From NCBI GenBank assembly GCA_963799925.1, contig CAWCYZ010000002.1, positions 868,001 to 932,000 on the forward strand: a DNA stretch of 64,000 bases, read 5' to 3'. Both the position numbers and the translations under genes were made by a program. This document shows, piece by piece, positions 1 through 11,244 of the stretch. The stretch is from DATBQN01 sp963799925. GTDB lineage: Bacteria; Acidobacteriota; Thermoanaerobaculia; Multivoradales; UBA5704. Under the pieces are notes generated by a model. The model was not told where the DNA came from. It made no database searches and saw only the letters and a list, made by a program, of their open reading frames with translations. The first letter of the stretch is position 1, and every line of letters starts with the position of its first letter.

Positions 1-467
1 GTCAGGAAGGAGTCCGACAGCTCGAGCAGGTTGATGAACTTGCGCAGCTCGAGGTAGGTGCCCGAGACCGAGAAGATGAACGAGCGCTTGATCAGCCCGT
101 AGTCCTGGATCTCCTGCTCGGGATAGGAGAAAGAATCGGGCACCAGGCCGGCGCGGCGCGCCAGGTCGATGACCTCGGCGGTGACCTCGGTCAGGCGCCG
201 GCGGCGGGTCGAGAAGCGGTCGTCGTAGAGCTCGGCGACGCGGTCGTGGTTGACGGCGGCGCGCTGGAGCAGCGTATCGAGCTCGGCCTGCCGCGTCTTG
301 AGCGTCGCGAGCTCGCGCTTCTGGTTGTCGAGCTCGCCCTCGAGCGACTGCAGGTTGGCGGCATAGCCGAGCTTATAGACGCTGAAGGCCGCCAGGTTGG
401 CGAGGAAGAAGATGAGGGCGGGAAGCCAGACCCAGATCCGCTGGCGCCAGATCTCCGGGTTGCTCAT
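1..467 (-). CDS. pilO: PilO-like pilus/secretion assembly protein (partial, 3' end outside window)
   Basis: Inner-membrane component that, with PilN, forms the periplasmic alignment complex of type IV pili (GspM in type II secretion). Only about 155 N-terminal residues are present. A short cytoplasmic start is followed by one membrane helix at about residues 12-30 and a coiled coil at about 38-65, the usual PilO layout. The ATG at 467 follows a strong GGGGGAGG ribosome site. The upstream pilN frame runs on across this start for 95 bases. The family call rests on topology and on position after pilM and pilN, not on a conserved catalytic motif. Confidence 0.8.
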   Translation of the reverse strand, partial: MSNPEIWRQRIWVWLPALIFFLANLAAFSVYKLGYAANLQSLEGELDNQKRELATLKTRQAELDTLLQRAAVNHDRVAELYDDRFSTRRRRLTEVTAEVIDLARRAGLVPDSFSYPEQEIQDYGLIKRSFIFSVSGTYLELRKFINLLELSDSFL

Positions 468-1455
468 CGCCTCCCCCTTCCTGGGGCGGCGGAGTCGTGC
501 GCGGCCGCAGCGGCGAGCCGATCCCGCGGAGAGAATCGGTCGGCCGCGCGGGCGGCCGGCGCGGCAATGTCCTCGCGGCATTGCCGGGAAAGGCGCCGGG
601 AAAAGCGCCCGGCACCGGGTTGACCGTCCCCGGCGCGGGCCGGAAGCCGCCCGGGACCTGGACCGCGGCGCCCGGCGCGGCGGACGGGAAGGTCGGGCGG
701 GGCGGCGCGACGGCTCCGGGCGCCGCCGGCGGGCCGGCCTGGATCGACGACGGCGCCGACGGCTCCGGGGTGAGCTTCCAGTGCCGCCGCGGCGGCCGCA
801 CCGGGCCGGCGACCATGGCGTTCGGCAGGTAGCCGACGGTCAGGTTGAAACGGATGAGACCGTTCTCGTGCGCCTCGCGCGTCAGGTTCGGCTCGACGAA
901 CGCGGGGTCGGCGAAGAGGTTGTCGACGAGCTCGAGCAGCGCCTCGTCGCTCTTCGCCTGGCCGTCGACCTGCAGGACGACGCGGTCGGGCTCGCCGCGC
1001 CGGGACAGCCGCCGCACCTGGCGCTCCTCACGATCGTCGGCGAGGCCGCGCGGCGCCAGCCGCTGCAGGCGGACGTCGTCCGGCAGCACCTCGGCCAGGC
1101 GGTCGAGGAGCTGGCTCCAGGAGAAGGTGCGCTGGGCGATCTTGCCGTTCAGGTAGGAGACCTCGTCGTTCTGGCGGGCGAGGTCGAGCCGGGCGACCTG
1201 CGCCTCGCGCTGCGCGATCGCCGCGCGCTCGGCGACGATCCCCCCCTCGTGCGCCTTGACCTCGGCGCGCTTCTCGCGCGAGCTCTCGAGGTAGCTCCAG
1301 AAGGAGAAGACGTTGGTGAGGAGGAGGAGGAAGCCGAGGCCCCAGAGCAGCACCGCCGCCCGCGTCACCGGCCGCTTGTTGACGAACGGCCGCCGGGACA
1401 GGTTGAGGCGGTCGGTCGACCGCCGAGCCGAGCTACCGCGGTCAGTCGTCGTCAT
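373..1455 (-). CDS. pilN: PilN-like pilus/secretion assembly protein with Pro/Ala-rich tail
   Basis: Bitopic inner-membrane partner of PilM and PilO. The N-terminus has the PilN-type segment NLSRRPFVNKRP at residues 18-29, then one membrane helix at about 32-54, a coiled coil and an alpha/beta periplasmic domain to about residue 225. The ATG at 1455 overlaps the pilM stop by four bases (ATGA). As read the protein is 360 residues, well above the usual 180-220, because of a Pro/Ala/Gly tail that crosses the pilO start. One extra G in the G-run near 475 would instead end the gene in an ATGA overlap with pilO, so the last 30 residues are doubtful. Confidence 0.78.
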   Translation of the reverse strand: MTTTDRGSSARRSTDRLNLSRRPFVNKRPVTRAAVLLWGLGFLLLLTNVFSFWSYLESSREKRAEVKAHEGGIVAERAAIAQREAQVARLDLARQNDEVSYLNGKIAQRTFSWSQLLDRLAEVLPDDVRLQRLAPRGLADDREERQVRRLSRRGEPDRVVLQVDGQAKSDEALLELVDNLFADPAFVEPNLTREAHENGLIRFNLTVGYLPNAMVAGPVRPPRRHWKLTPEPSAPSSIQAGPPAAPGAVAPPRPTFPSAAPGAAVQVPGGFRPAPGTVNPVPGAFPGAFPGNAARTLPRRPPARPTDSLRGIGSPLRPRTTPPPQEGGGDEQPGDLAPADLGLASRPHLLPRQPGGLQRL

Positions 1456-2508
1456 GCCACCTCCCGCCGCGCCGCGCCGAGGAGCGGGGCCATCTCGCGC
1501 CAGGGCGCCGCGGCCTCCTCGATCTGCAGCGGCGGCAGATGGCGGCCGTCGAGCGGCCGCGCCGGCGCCCCGAGCCCGTCGGCCAAGCGGGCCAGCCAGC
1601 CCGCCTCGAGCTCGGGCGGCGCCGACAGCAGCACCCAGTCGAGCGACGAGCCGGGGAAGTGCTCTTCGAGGAAGCCGCGGGTGAGCCGCAGGTCGCGCGA
1701 GACGAGGCCGGCCCACGCCGGCTCGGGGAGGTTGGGGGCGACCGCCTTGAAGCGATGGAGGACCGGCTCGCCGCCGCGGATGAAGGCGAGCGTGTAGCCC
1801 CCCTCCTCGACCAGGGAGAGGGCGCCGAAGCGCTCCCGCTCGCCGGCCGCGGAGCCGCCCGGGCCGGCGGGCTCGCCGACGGCGTCGGGCGCCGGCATAC
1901 GGCCGGGCCGGCGCAGCTCGGGGAGCTCGCGGTCCTCCGCCACCCGCTCGCCGTCCAGCGCGGCGATGAGCGCCAGGCTGACGCTGGTGATCTGTCCCAG
2001 GCGGACGCCGGCGCCGGCGAAGGCCTCCTCGAGCTGGGCGAGGAGCTGCTCGATGGCGAAGCCGAGGAGCAGGCGCCGGGGCTCCTGCTGACCGGGGATC
2101 GGCGTCACCTCGGCGGCGCTGATCCGCAGCTCGTCGACCCGGAAGGGCACCAGGCGCTTCAGCTTCCAGCGCAGCACCTCGTCGCGCGCCTCGGCGGTCT
2201 TCGGCAGCTCGGTGACCTCGGTGAAGCTCACCCGCAGCCAGGCCTCCGGCACCACCAGGGACGCCTCGCGGACCACCCCCGGGAGCTGCTTCAGGAACCC
2301 CGCGAGGAGGGCGGCGAAGGCGGCGGGATCGCGCAGCGGCCCGCCGAGGAGACCGAGGTGGAAGGTCTCCGGCGGCAGCAGGGCGGCGCGGTAGGCGCGG
2401 AAGCGGAAGCCCACCGGCAGGCGCACGAACTGCCCATAGGCGATCCGCCGCTCGTCGATGGCGAAGACGTGCGGCGGCACCGGCACCGGCGCGGTGCCCA
2501 GCAGCCGC

Positions 2509-4174
<1,666 letters not shown>

Positions 4175-4245
4175 GCTAGTACCTCGTGAAACCGGATCCG
4201 TTGGCGAAGGGGGAGCCTAACATTCCTCTCGCTCGCCCGAGCTCT

Positions 4246-5493
4246 TCAGAACTTCGACGACCCGAGGGCGGAATACATCGGCAGGTAGATCGACACCAGC
4301 AGGAGGGCGACGATCAGTCCCATGAAGACGAGCATCATCGGCTCGATGAGCGAGAGGATGCGGGCCATGCGGGTCTCGACCTGCTCGTCCAAGAGGTCGG
4401 CGACGTTGCCGAGCATCTCGTCGAGCGAGCCGGTCGCCTCGCCCACCTTGATCATGTCGACCGACATCTCGATGAAGATGGCGCTCGCCTCGAGGGCGGC
4501 ATGGAACGGCTTGCCCTCGCGCACCATCTGGATCGTCGGCTCGAGCCGCGAGCGCACGTGGGCGTTGCCCACCGAGGTGACGGCGATCTCGAAGGCGGGG
4601 ACGAGCGGGATGCCGCCCGCCAGCAGGGTGCCCAGGGCGCGCGAGAACTCGGAGAGCGCGAAGCGGTGGAGCACCGGCCCCAGGAAGGGGGCGCGGAGCT
4701 TCCAGCGGTCGACCACCACCGCCCCCTCGCGCGTCCGCCCGTAGCGGCGCAGGAAAGTGGCGCCGCCGACGATCAGCAGCAGCGCCCACATCCAGTTCCA
4801 GAGGACCAGCGGGCGGGCGCTGGCGAAGGCCGAGAAGCCCAGGGTGATGCGGGTGAGGAGCGGCAGCTCGATGTCGAGGTCGTTGAAGAAGACCTGGAAC
4901 TTGGGGACCACGTAGATCGCCATCACCGCGATCATGGCGACCGACAGGCAGACGAGGACCGCCGGATAGACGAGGGCCGAGATCACCTTCTTGCGCGCCT
5001 CGAGGACCAGCTTCATGTAGCGGATGAAGCGCCGGATCACCAGCTCGAGCTCGCCGCTGCGCTCGCCGGCCTTGAGCGCCGACGGGTAGAGGCGGGGGAA
5101 GATGTCGCCGTAGGCGGCGAACGCCTCGGAGAGGTCGACGCCGCTCTTCACCTGGTCGCGCACCTCGATGAGCACGGCCTTGAAGTTCGGGTTGGGCATG
5201 CGCTCGAGCATCAGGTCGAGGGCCTGGAGGAGGGGCAGACCGGCCTTCAGCAGGGCCGCGAGCTCCTGGTTGAAGACCAGGAAATCGGCGTCCGGGATGC
5301 GGCGGCGGCGGCGCTCCCCGGAGAGGATGGACGGCAGCCCCAGCCGCTTCGGCACGCCGCGGCGGTGGACCTCGAAGATGTGATACCCCCGCCGGTCGAG
5401 CTCGCTCCTGAGCGCCAGCTCGTCGGCGGCGGCATGGACCTCCTCGAGCACCCGGCCGTCGGGGGTGCCCACCCTGCAGACGTACTGCATCAC
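4246..5493 (-). CDS. pilC: PilC/GspF-type inner-membrane platform protein
   Basis: Polytopic platform protein that couples the PilB/GspE motor to pilin assembly. The 415 residues contain two repeated T2SSF domains (about 65-190 and 270-395), each starting with the family pattern of an amphipathic helix followed by 'LLxAGLPLLQALD' (first) and 'LLAGGIPLVPAFE' (second). Three membrane helices lie at about 170-195, 225-245 and near the C-terminus. It sits 71 bases upstream of pilB in the same minus-strand operon. Start ATG at 5493; a second ATG directly follows it. Naming as pilC or gspF depends on genes beyond the window. Confidence 0.9.
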   Translation of the reverse strand: MMQYVCRVGTPDGRVLEEVHAAADELALRSELDRRGYHIFEVHRRGVPKRLGLPSILSGERRRRRIPDADFLVFNQELAALLKAGLPLLQALDLMLERMPNPNFKAVLIEVRDQVKSGVDLSEAFAAYGDIFPRLYPSALKAGERSGELELVIRRFIRYMKLVLEARKKVISALVYPAVLVCLSVAMIAVMAIYVVPKFQVFFNDLDIELPLLTRITLGFSAFASARPLVLWNWMWALLLIVGGATFLRRYGRTREGAVVVDRWKLRAPFLGPVLHRFALSEFSRALGTLLAGGIPLVPAFEIAVTSVGNAHVRSRLEPTIQMVREGKPFHAALEASAIFIEMSVDMIKVGEATGSLDEMLGNVADLLDEQVETRMARILSLIEPMMLVFMGLIVALLLVSIYLPMYSALGSSKF

Positions 5494-5534
5494 GACGATC
5501 TCTCCCCGTGCATCAAGGTGCCCCGCTCACGCTC

Positions 5535-6269
5535 TCACGACCCATTGTGCCGCTCGCCCTCGCGCACCGTGAGCACCACCATCAGGGCCTCGCGGCTCGC
5601 CTCGCTCTTCGCCAGCCCCAGGCTCATGGTGTGGTCGAGCGAGAGGTTCATGTTGGTGCGGATCAGCACCTGAGCCGCACGCCTCGGCTGCCGGCGCATG
5701 ACCGCGAAGTCGGTCAGGCGCACCCGGCGCTGCGGCAGCACCGTCCCCAATCGGAAGCTCACCTGGTACTCCGCCCCCAGCTCGTAGGTCACCCCCTCGC
5801 CCTCGAGGCTCTGCAGCGCCCCCCGCGCCTCGATCCCGTAGGAGTCGTAGCCCAGGAGGTCGTGGAGCTGGCGGGTGAGCTCCTCCGGCAGATCCGAGTG
5901 CCGCAGCGGCGGCGACACGGCGGAGCGGCTGGCGCGGACGATGAGGATGTCCACCCGGAGCGGCCGCGGCGCATGGTCGAAGCCGCGGAGCACCGGGAGG
6001 ATCCTGGCGAGCGCCGCCGCGCTGTCGCGGATCACCAGGGTGTTGTCCCCGGGTTGCAGCTCGAGCGTGCCGCGGGTCGAGAGCAGCGGGTGCACCAGGG
6101 CGACCGCGTCGCTGGCGCGCTGGTGCTTGAAGGCGTAGGCGTGGAGGACCGGCTCGTCGTCCGCGCTCCCCAACGTGCCGGCGCGCGCCGTCTCGCCGCC
6201 CAGCGCCAGGGCGAGCGGCAACATCAGCACCAACAGAAAGCTCGCGGAGGCGCGGCTGACGGGCAACAT
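5535..6269 (-). CDS. Secreted secretin-N-domain-like protein without a secretin barrel
   Basis: A 244-residue protein with a hydrophobic N-terminal signal segment (about residues 8-30). Residues about 40-95 resemble the short N-domain of secretins and STN/NolW modules: helix, then strands ending in 'GDNTLVIRDSAAALARILPVL'. The rest is predicted beta structure and no secretin pore domain follows. It lies between the anti-sigma gene and pilC in the same direction, so a periplasmic role in pilus or secretion assembly is likely, but the exact role is unknown. It could be a pilotin-like or PilQ-partner protein. The family call is moderate. Confidence 0.55.
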   Translation of the reverse strand: MLPVSRASASFLLVLMLPLALALGGETARAGTLGSADDEPVLHAYAFKHQRASDAVALVHPLLSTRGTLELQPGDNTLVIRDSAAALARILPVLRGFDHAPRPLRVDILIVRASRSAVSPPLRHSDLPEELTRQLHDLLGYDSYGIEARGALQSLEGEGVTYELGAEYQVSFRLGTVLPQRRVRLTDFAVMRRQPRRAAQVLIRTNMNLSLDHTMSLGLAKSEASREALMVVLTVREGERHNGS

Positions 6270-6367
6270 CGGGAGCTCGGAAAGCTTAGGGCCGGCGGGT
6301 CATCGACCCGTCCGCCGGAGGAAGGTGAGCCGCTGGACACCTCGCGAGGCGGTGATCGGCACGCGCC

Positions 6368-7018
6368 TCAGACATCGAGAGTCCCGTCGACGACCATGAC
6401 GACCGAGAGCTTGCTGCCGTCGAGCTGGTAGACCCGCGCGTCGGGGCGGTCGAGCTCCTCGAGCATCGGCATCTGCCCCTGGGGCGCCGGCGCCGCGGCG
6501 CGCATCGCGACCGGCACGGCGGCTCCTGAGAACGGGGCGAACGGGGCGAGCGGGGCGGCGGCGGAGAGGGGGGCCGACGGAGGCATGCGGCGCGGACCGG
6601 CCGAGCCCGCCCCCGCCAGGAGCGCCGCCGCGAGGCCCGCGGCCGCGGCCCAGCGCGCCGCGGGGCGCGTCCAACCGGCGGAGCGGCGGACCAGCCCGGC
6701 CGCGGGCACACCGAGGCGGCTCGCCGCGCGGAGCGACGCGACGGCCTGCTGGACCGCGAGGACCTCGTCGTCGCCCAGGGCCGGCGTGGCTGTCTGAGCA
6801 GCCGGCGCGCGCAGGCGGCCGAATACCAGCGTCGGGTCGGCGGCGACGGCGGCGCTCCGGCAGGCGGCACAGCCGTGCGAGCGATCGAGCGCGAGGTGCT
6901 CGAGCGCCGCCGCCCAGCCGGCGGGCTCCGGCGCGTCCGTCTCGACGCGGTGCGCGGCGAGCGCGCGCCAGTCGGCGGCGGTGTAGCCGGCCGGGCAACC
7001 GGCGGGCCGCGGGCTCAA
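6368..7018 (-). CDS. Putative anti-sigma factor, single membrane helix
   Basis: The likely start is TTG at 7018, overlapping the sigma factor stop as TTGA, with GAGGAG five bases upstream. The 216-residue product has an N-terminal zf-HC2-like segment (...LEHLALDRSHGCAACR..., about residues 35-50), then an Ala-rich linker, one probable membrane helix (about 115-135, AARWAAAAGLAAALLAG) and a Pro/Ala-rich stretch before a short conserved-looking C-terminal domain. Translational coupling to an ECF sigma gene is the main support for an anti-sigma role. The zinc-finger histidine spacing is not classical, so this is an inference. Confidence 0.6.
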   Translation of the reverse strand: MSPRPAGCPAGYTAADWRALAAHRVETDAPEPAGWAAALEHLALDRSHGCAACRSAAVAADPTLVFGRLRAPAAQTATPALGDDEVLAVQQAVASLRAASRLGVPAAGLVRRSAGWTRPAARWAAAAGLAAALLAGAGSAGPRRMPPSAPLSAAAPLAPFAPFSGAAVPVAMRAAAPAPQGQMPMLEELDRPDARVYQLDGSKLSVVMVVDGTLDV

Positions 7019-7665
7019 GCGAGCTCCTCGCCGGCGAATGCCGTGGCGCGGGAGGCGTACTCGGGATAGCGCCGCACCAGCTCGCGCCGGAGCTGCTTGC
7101 GGGCGTTGAAGAGATGGTTGCGGACCGTCGACTCGCGACAGCCGACGATCTCGGAGACCTCCTGGGAGGAGAGGCCCTCGACCTCGCGCAGCAGGAAGAC
7201 CAGCCGCTGCTTCTCCGAGAGGCCGGTCGCCAGCTGGCGGAAGATCGCCGCCACCTCGCCCTGCTCGAGGCGCGAGAGGTCGCGCTGGGCGCGGCCGTCC
7301 GCCACCTGGCGCAGGTGCTGGCGCACCGGCTCGCTGCTCTTCTCGCGGCTGCGCCGGGCGCGCAGGTGGTCGATCGCTAGGTTGCTGGCGATGCGATAGA
7401 TCCAGGTGTTGGGGCTCCAGCGCTGGTCGAACTTCCGCCGGTTCTCCCAGACCTTGAAAAAGGTGACCTGGACGACGTCGCGCGCCTCCTCGGCATCGCC
7501 GAGGATGCGCTGGGCGAGCTGGATCAGGGGGCGGGTCTTGCGGCCGATCAGCTCGTTGAGAGCCGCCTCGCTGCCATCCCGCACGGCGAGCAGGAGGTCG
7601 CGGTCGGTCAGCTCCTGCCACACGGGGCTGGCGGCGCGGTTCGAAACGACGAGCTCTAGCATCAT
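7015..7665 (-). CDS. RNA polymerase ECF sigma factor (sigma-70 family, RpoE-like)
   Basis: A 216-residue ECF sigma factor. Region 2 lies at about residues 35-105 with 'RDVVQVTFFKVWENRRKF' and 'NTWIYRIASNLAIDHLR' (the -10 recognition helices). Region 4 at about 150-205 has 'LREVEGLSSQEVSEIVG' and 'ESTVRNHLFNARKQLRREL', a helix-turn-helix for the -35 element. It is the first gene of a minus-strand series leading into the anti-sigma gene and the pilus or secretion operon, suggesting it controls that operon and itself. Two adjacent ATG codons (7665 and 7662) could start it. Confidence 0.93.
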   Translation of the reverse strand: MMLELVVSNRAASPVWQELTDRDLLLAVRDGSEAALNELIGRKTRPLIQLAQRILGDAEEARDVVQVTFFKVWENRRKFDQRWSPNTWIYRIASNLAIDHLRARRSREKSSEPVRQHLRQVADGRAQRDLSRLEQGEVAAIFRQLATGLSEKQRLVFLLREVEGLSSQEVSEIVGCRESTVRNHLFNARKQLRRELVRRYPEYASRATAFAGEELA

Positions 7666-7787
7666 GTCTTTCTACGTAGCCCGGCGGGGTGGCGTCTAGC
7701 GATCGACGGACGGCCGGGACGGACGGCCGGCAGGCCCTCCCACCCGCACGCAGGGCGACCGGGCCAGCCATTATACTGCCGGGCGAT

Positions 7788-9173
7788 ATGCAGTCCTTCC
7801 TCTGGGGGCTCTACCAGCTCGCCGTGGGGGCCGCCCTCCTCCTGACGGGACCGCTCCTGATCGCCCGCCGCGGCAGCCACTACCTCCCCACCCTCCCCGG
7901 CCGGCTGGGCCGATTTCCGGCGGCGGGACCGCGGGATGGGCGGCGGGGGCTCTGGCTCCACGCCGTCTCGGTCGGCGAGGTCGGGGTGGCGGCCACCCTG
8001 GCGCGGGCGCTGCCCGCCGACCTGCCGCTCCTGGTCACCACGATCACGCCGAGCGGCCAGGCGCGCGCCCAGGCCGCCTTCGCCGGGCGCGCCGCCGTCG
8101 CCTACCTCCCCTTCGAGCTGGGGTTCGCCGTCCGCCGCTTCTTCGACCGCTTCGCCCCCGCCGCCCTGGTGCTCGCCGAGGGGGACCTCTGGCCCCTCCT
8201 GCTGCGCGAGGCGCGCCGCCGGCGGCTGCCCATCGTGGTCGCCAACGGCCGGGTGAGCGACCGCAGCTTCCGCCGCATGCGCCGGCTGAGACATCTCCTC
8301 GGCCCCCTCCTCGCCGGCGTCGACCGCTTCGGCGTCCAGACCGCGGCGGACCGCGGCAAGCTCCTCGCCCTGGGCGTGCCGCCGGAGCGCGTCGCGGTCA
8401 CCGGCAACCTCAAGTACGAGGCGCCGGCGCCGCGGCGCTCGGCGACCCTCGAGGAAGGGGTCCGCCGGCTCGCCGCCGGCCGGCCCGTCCTCCTCGCCGG
8501 CTCGACCATGGCGGGGGAGGAGGAGGCGGTCCTCGACGCGCTGGCGATGCTCGGCGGCCGCGCTCTCCTCGTCCTCGCCCCCCGCCACCCGGAGCGTTGG
8601 GACGCGGTCGAGCGGCTGCTCGCGGCGCGGGCCGTCCGCTCCGTCCGCCGGAGCCGCCTGGCCGGCCCGCCCGGCGCCGCGACCCCGGCGCCCGACCTCC
8701 TCCTCCTCGACAGCATGGGCGAGCTCGCCGGGCTCTACGCCATCGCCGACGCCGCCTTCGTCGGCGGCACGCTGGTCGCGACGGGCGGCCACAACCCGCT
8801 CGAGCCGGCCCGCTACGGAGTGCCGACGGCGGTGGGCCCGTCGATGGAGAACTTCCGCGACATGGCTGCCGAGTTCGACCGCGCCGGCGCCTGGCGCCGG
8901 GTGGCGAGCGGCGGCGAGCTGGGCGCGGCCTGGCGGGAGTGGCTCGACGATCCGGCCGCGGCGCGGGCGCTGGGGGGCCGCGCCGCGCGGCTCGTCGAGC
9001 AGAACCGCGGCGCCCTCGCGCGCACCCTCGAGCTGCTCGCCCCGGCGATCGCCGCCGGCCCGGGGGCAGGCCGGGGCGGCGAACGCCGCCGGCGACGGCG
9101 GGGGCGGCGGGGACGGGGCCAGCGAGGTCGCGAGCGTGGGCGGCGCCCGCCCGCTCCGCCGGGAAGAGCGCTG
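7788..9173 (+). CDS. waaA: 3-deoxy-D-manno-octulosonic acid (Kdo) transferase
   Basis: GT30 enzyme that adds Kdo to lipid IVA on the inner membrane. N-terminal anchor helix at residues about 5-22; conserved 'LHAVSVGEVGVA' with the catalytic Glu at about residue 61; 'AEGDLWPLLLREA'; 'VTGNLKYE'; and a C-terminal 'FVGGTLVATGGHNPLEPA' nucleotide-sugar site. ATG at 7788 is chosen because the longer frame upstream is intergenic. A TATACT hexamer at 7772-7777 could be a -10 giving a nearly leaderless mRNA. The frame runs without a stop into lpxK through an Arg-rich linker. In the alternative frame that stretch is Gly/Ala-rich and ends at a TGA overlapping the lpxK ATG (TGATG, 9172-9176), so the fusion is probably an indel artefact. 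Confidence 0.9.
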
Positions 9174-10235
9174 ATGCACCTCCAGCCGCCGCCGCCGCCG
9201 TCTTCGCCCTGGCAGCTCCTCTACGGCGGCGCCCATGGCCTGCGCCGCCGCTGGTACCACGCCCGCGCCCGCCGGCTGCCGCGGCCGGTCCTCTCGATCG
9301 GCAACCTCCACTGGGGCGGCACGGGGAAGACCCCGCTGGTCGCCGCCGTCGCCGCCCACCTGCGCGACCGCGGCCTCGCCGTCGCGATCCTCTCGCGCGG
9401 CTACGCCAGCCGCGGCCGCGGGGTACGGGTGGTGAGCACCGGCGAGGGACCGCTCCTCGGGCCGCTCCTCGCCGGCGACGAGCCGGTGCTCCTCGCCGGC
9501 GAGCTGCCCGGGGTCGCCGTCGTCGTCTCCCCGGACCGCTTCCGCGGCGGCATCCACGCTCTGCGCCACCTGGAGCCGCCCCCCGCCGTCTTCCTCCTCG
9601 ACGACGGCTTCTCGCACCTGGCGCTCCACCGCGACCTCGACATCCTCGCCTTCCCCGCCGCCGACCCGTGGGCCGGCGGGCGCCTGGCACCGGGCGGGCG
9701 TCTGCGCGAGCCGCTCCGCGCGGTCGCCCGCGCCGGCGCCGTGGTGCTGACCGGCGCCGCCGAGGAGCCGGCCGGCACAGACGGCGGGGCGGCGCCGGGC
9801 GGCGGCGCGCTCGCCGAGGCGCTCCGCGATTACGGCTTCACCGGCCCCGGCTTCGCCAGCGTCACCCGCCCGGGCCAGCCGCGCCTCACGACCGGCGAGC
9901 TCCTGCCAGCCGACGCCAAGGTCTTCCTGGTGACGGCGATCGCCCGTCCCGAGCGCTTCACCGCGACCGTCCGCCAGCTCGGGCTGCCGATCGTCGGCGA
10001 GCTGCGCTTCCCCGACCACCACCGCTTCGCGAGCGAGAGCCTCGAGCGGATCGAGGCCGCCTTCCACGGCAGCGGCGCCGCCGCCATCCTGACCACCGGC
10101 AAGGACCGGGTGAAGCTCCTGCGGCGCCTCGCGGCGCCGCTCGCCGAGCTGCCCATCCGCGCCGAGCCCGAGCCCGCCTTCTGGGACTGGCTCGACGGTT
10201 GGCTCGAAAGAGCCCTCGCCGAGCTTCCCGCGTAG
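9174..10235 (+). CDS. lpxK: Tetraacyldisaccharide 4'-kinase
   Basis: Inner-membrane-associated kinase that phosphorylates the 4' position of the lipid A precursor. From the ATG at 9174 the protein is 353 residues (family about 330). P-loop 'GNLHWGGTGKTP' at residues 43-54, 'SPDRFRGG', 'LDDGFSHLALHRDLDI' (canonical LDDGFQH region) and 'FPDHHRF' near the C-terminus are all present, so the catalytic machinery looks intact. It lies directly after waaA and nine bases before an LpxL-type acyltransferase, forming a compact late lipid A operon. Confidence 0.93.
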   Translation: MHLQPPPPPSSPWQLLYGGAHGLRRRWYHARARRLPRPVLSIGNLHWGGTGKTPLVAAVAAHLRDRGLAVAILSRGYASRGRGVRVVSTGEGPLLGPLLAGDEPVLLAGELPGVAVVVSPDRFRGGIHALRHLEPPPAVFLLDDGFSHLALHRDLDILAFPAADPWAGGRLAPGGRLREPLRAVARAGAVVLTGAAEEPAGTDGGAAPGGGALAEALRDYGFTGPGFASVTRPGQPRLTTGELLPADAKVFLVTAIARPERFTATVRQLGLPIVGELRFPDHHRFASESLERIEAAFHGSGAAAILTTGKDRVKLLRRLAAPLAELPIRAEPEPAFWDWLDGWLERALAELPA

Positions 10236-10244
10236 ACGAGCGCC

Positions 10245-11207
10245 GTGAAGCACGCGCCCATCCGCCATCGCGTCGAGCATGGCCTCTATCTCGCGCTCCA
10301 CGGTGCGTTGCGCGCCCTGCCGCACCCGGCGGCGCGGGCCGTCGGCGGCGGCCTGGGCGCCCTCGCCTACCGGCTCGACCGCCGCCACCGCGAGGTGGCC
10401 TTGCGCAACCTGGCCGCCGCCTTCCCGCAGCTCGACCCCGCCGCCCGCCGGCGCCTGACACGCGACTGCTTCCGCCACTTCGGGGCCGCCCTGACCGACC
10501 TCGCGTCGTCGTCGCGCTTCGATCCGGTCGAGCTCTGCCGGCGCTTCACCTACGAGGGCTGGGAGCATCTGGACGCGGCGGCGGCCGCCGGCCGCGGGGT
10601 CTTCCTCCTCACCGCGCATCTCGGCCTGTGGGAGATCGCGGCCCTGCCGGTCGGCCTCTACAAGGGGCCGCTCCACGTGGTGGCGCGGCCGGCCGACAAC
10701 CCGCTCCTCGAGCGCGAGCTGCGCCACCTGCGCGAGCGGTTCGGCAACCGCGTGATCCACAAGCACGGCGCGGCGCGCCCGATGCTGCAGGCGATCCGCG
10801 GCGGCGGCCGCGTCGCGATCCTCATCGACCAGCGGGTCCAGGCGAAGGAAGGCATCCAGGTCCCCTTCTTCGGCCGCCCGGCCTGGACGACGCCGATCCT
10901 CGCCCGGATGTCGCTCCGCACCGGCGCCCCGGTCGTCGCCGTCTACACCTTCGCCGCGCCGGGCGGCCGCTACCACCTGGTCGCCCGCCCGCCGATCCAT
11001 CCGGAAGGGGAAGGCGAAGAGGCGGTCGCCGCCCTCACCCGCCGCTATCTAGAGCAGATCGAAGGAGAGATCCGCGCCCGCCCCGCCGCCTGGCTCTGGA
11101 TGCACCGAAGGTGGGACCCGGCGCGGGGAGACGCGCCCGCAGCCGCCGAGAGCTCGGATCTTGAACCGGTCGAGACAGTCGACCCTGATGAGGAAGAGAC
11201 CCGGTAG
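10245..11207 (+). CDS. LpxL/HtrB-type Kdo2-lipid A acyltransferase
   Basis: A 320-residue lysophospholipid acyltransferase-fold protein of the LpxL/LpxM family, which adds the secondary acyl chains to Kdo2-lipid IVA. The catalytic H-x4-E motif is 'HLGLWE' (H125, E130). A second conserved block, 'AILIDQRVQAKEGIQVPFFG', is the family's substrate-binding segment (DQ...G..V.FFG). The C-terminus has 'WLWMHRRW', the typical W-x-W-x-H-R-R-W end, followed by an acidic tail. Start is GTG at 10245, nine bases after lpxK. The chain specificity cannot be read from sequence. Confidence 0.92.
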   Translation: MKHAPIRHRVEHGLYLALHGALRALPHPAARAVGGGLGALAYRLDRRHREVALRNLAAAFPQLDPAARRRLTRDCFRHFGAALTDLASSSRFDPVELCRRFTYEGWEHLDAAAAAGRGVFLLTAHLGLWEIAALPVGLYKGPLHVVARPADNPLLERELRHLRERFGNRVIHKHGAARPMLQAIRGGGRVAILIDQRVQAKEGIQVPFFGRPAWTTPILARMSLRTGAPVVAVYTFAAPGGRYHLVARPPIHPEGEGEEAVAALTRRYLEQIEGEIRARPAAWLWMHRRWDPARGDAPAAAESSDLEPVETVDPDEEETR

Positions 11208-11244
11208 AATAATCTCCGTGAGGGAGACTTCGTGATCGGGTGGT

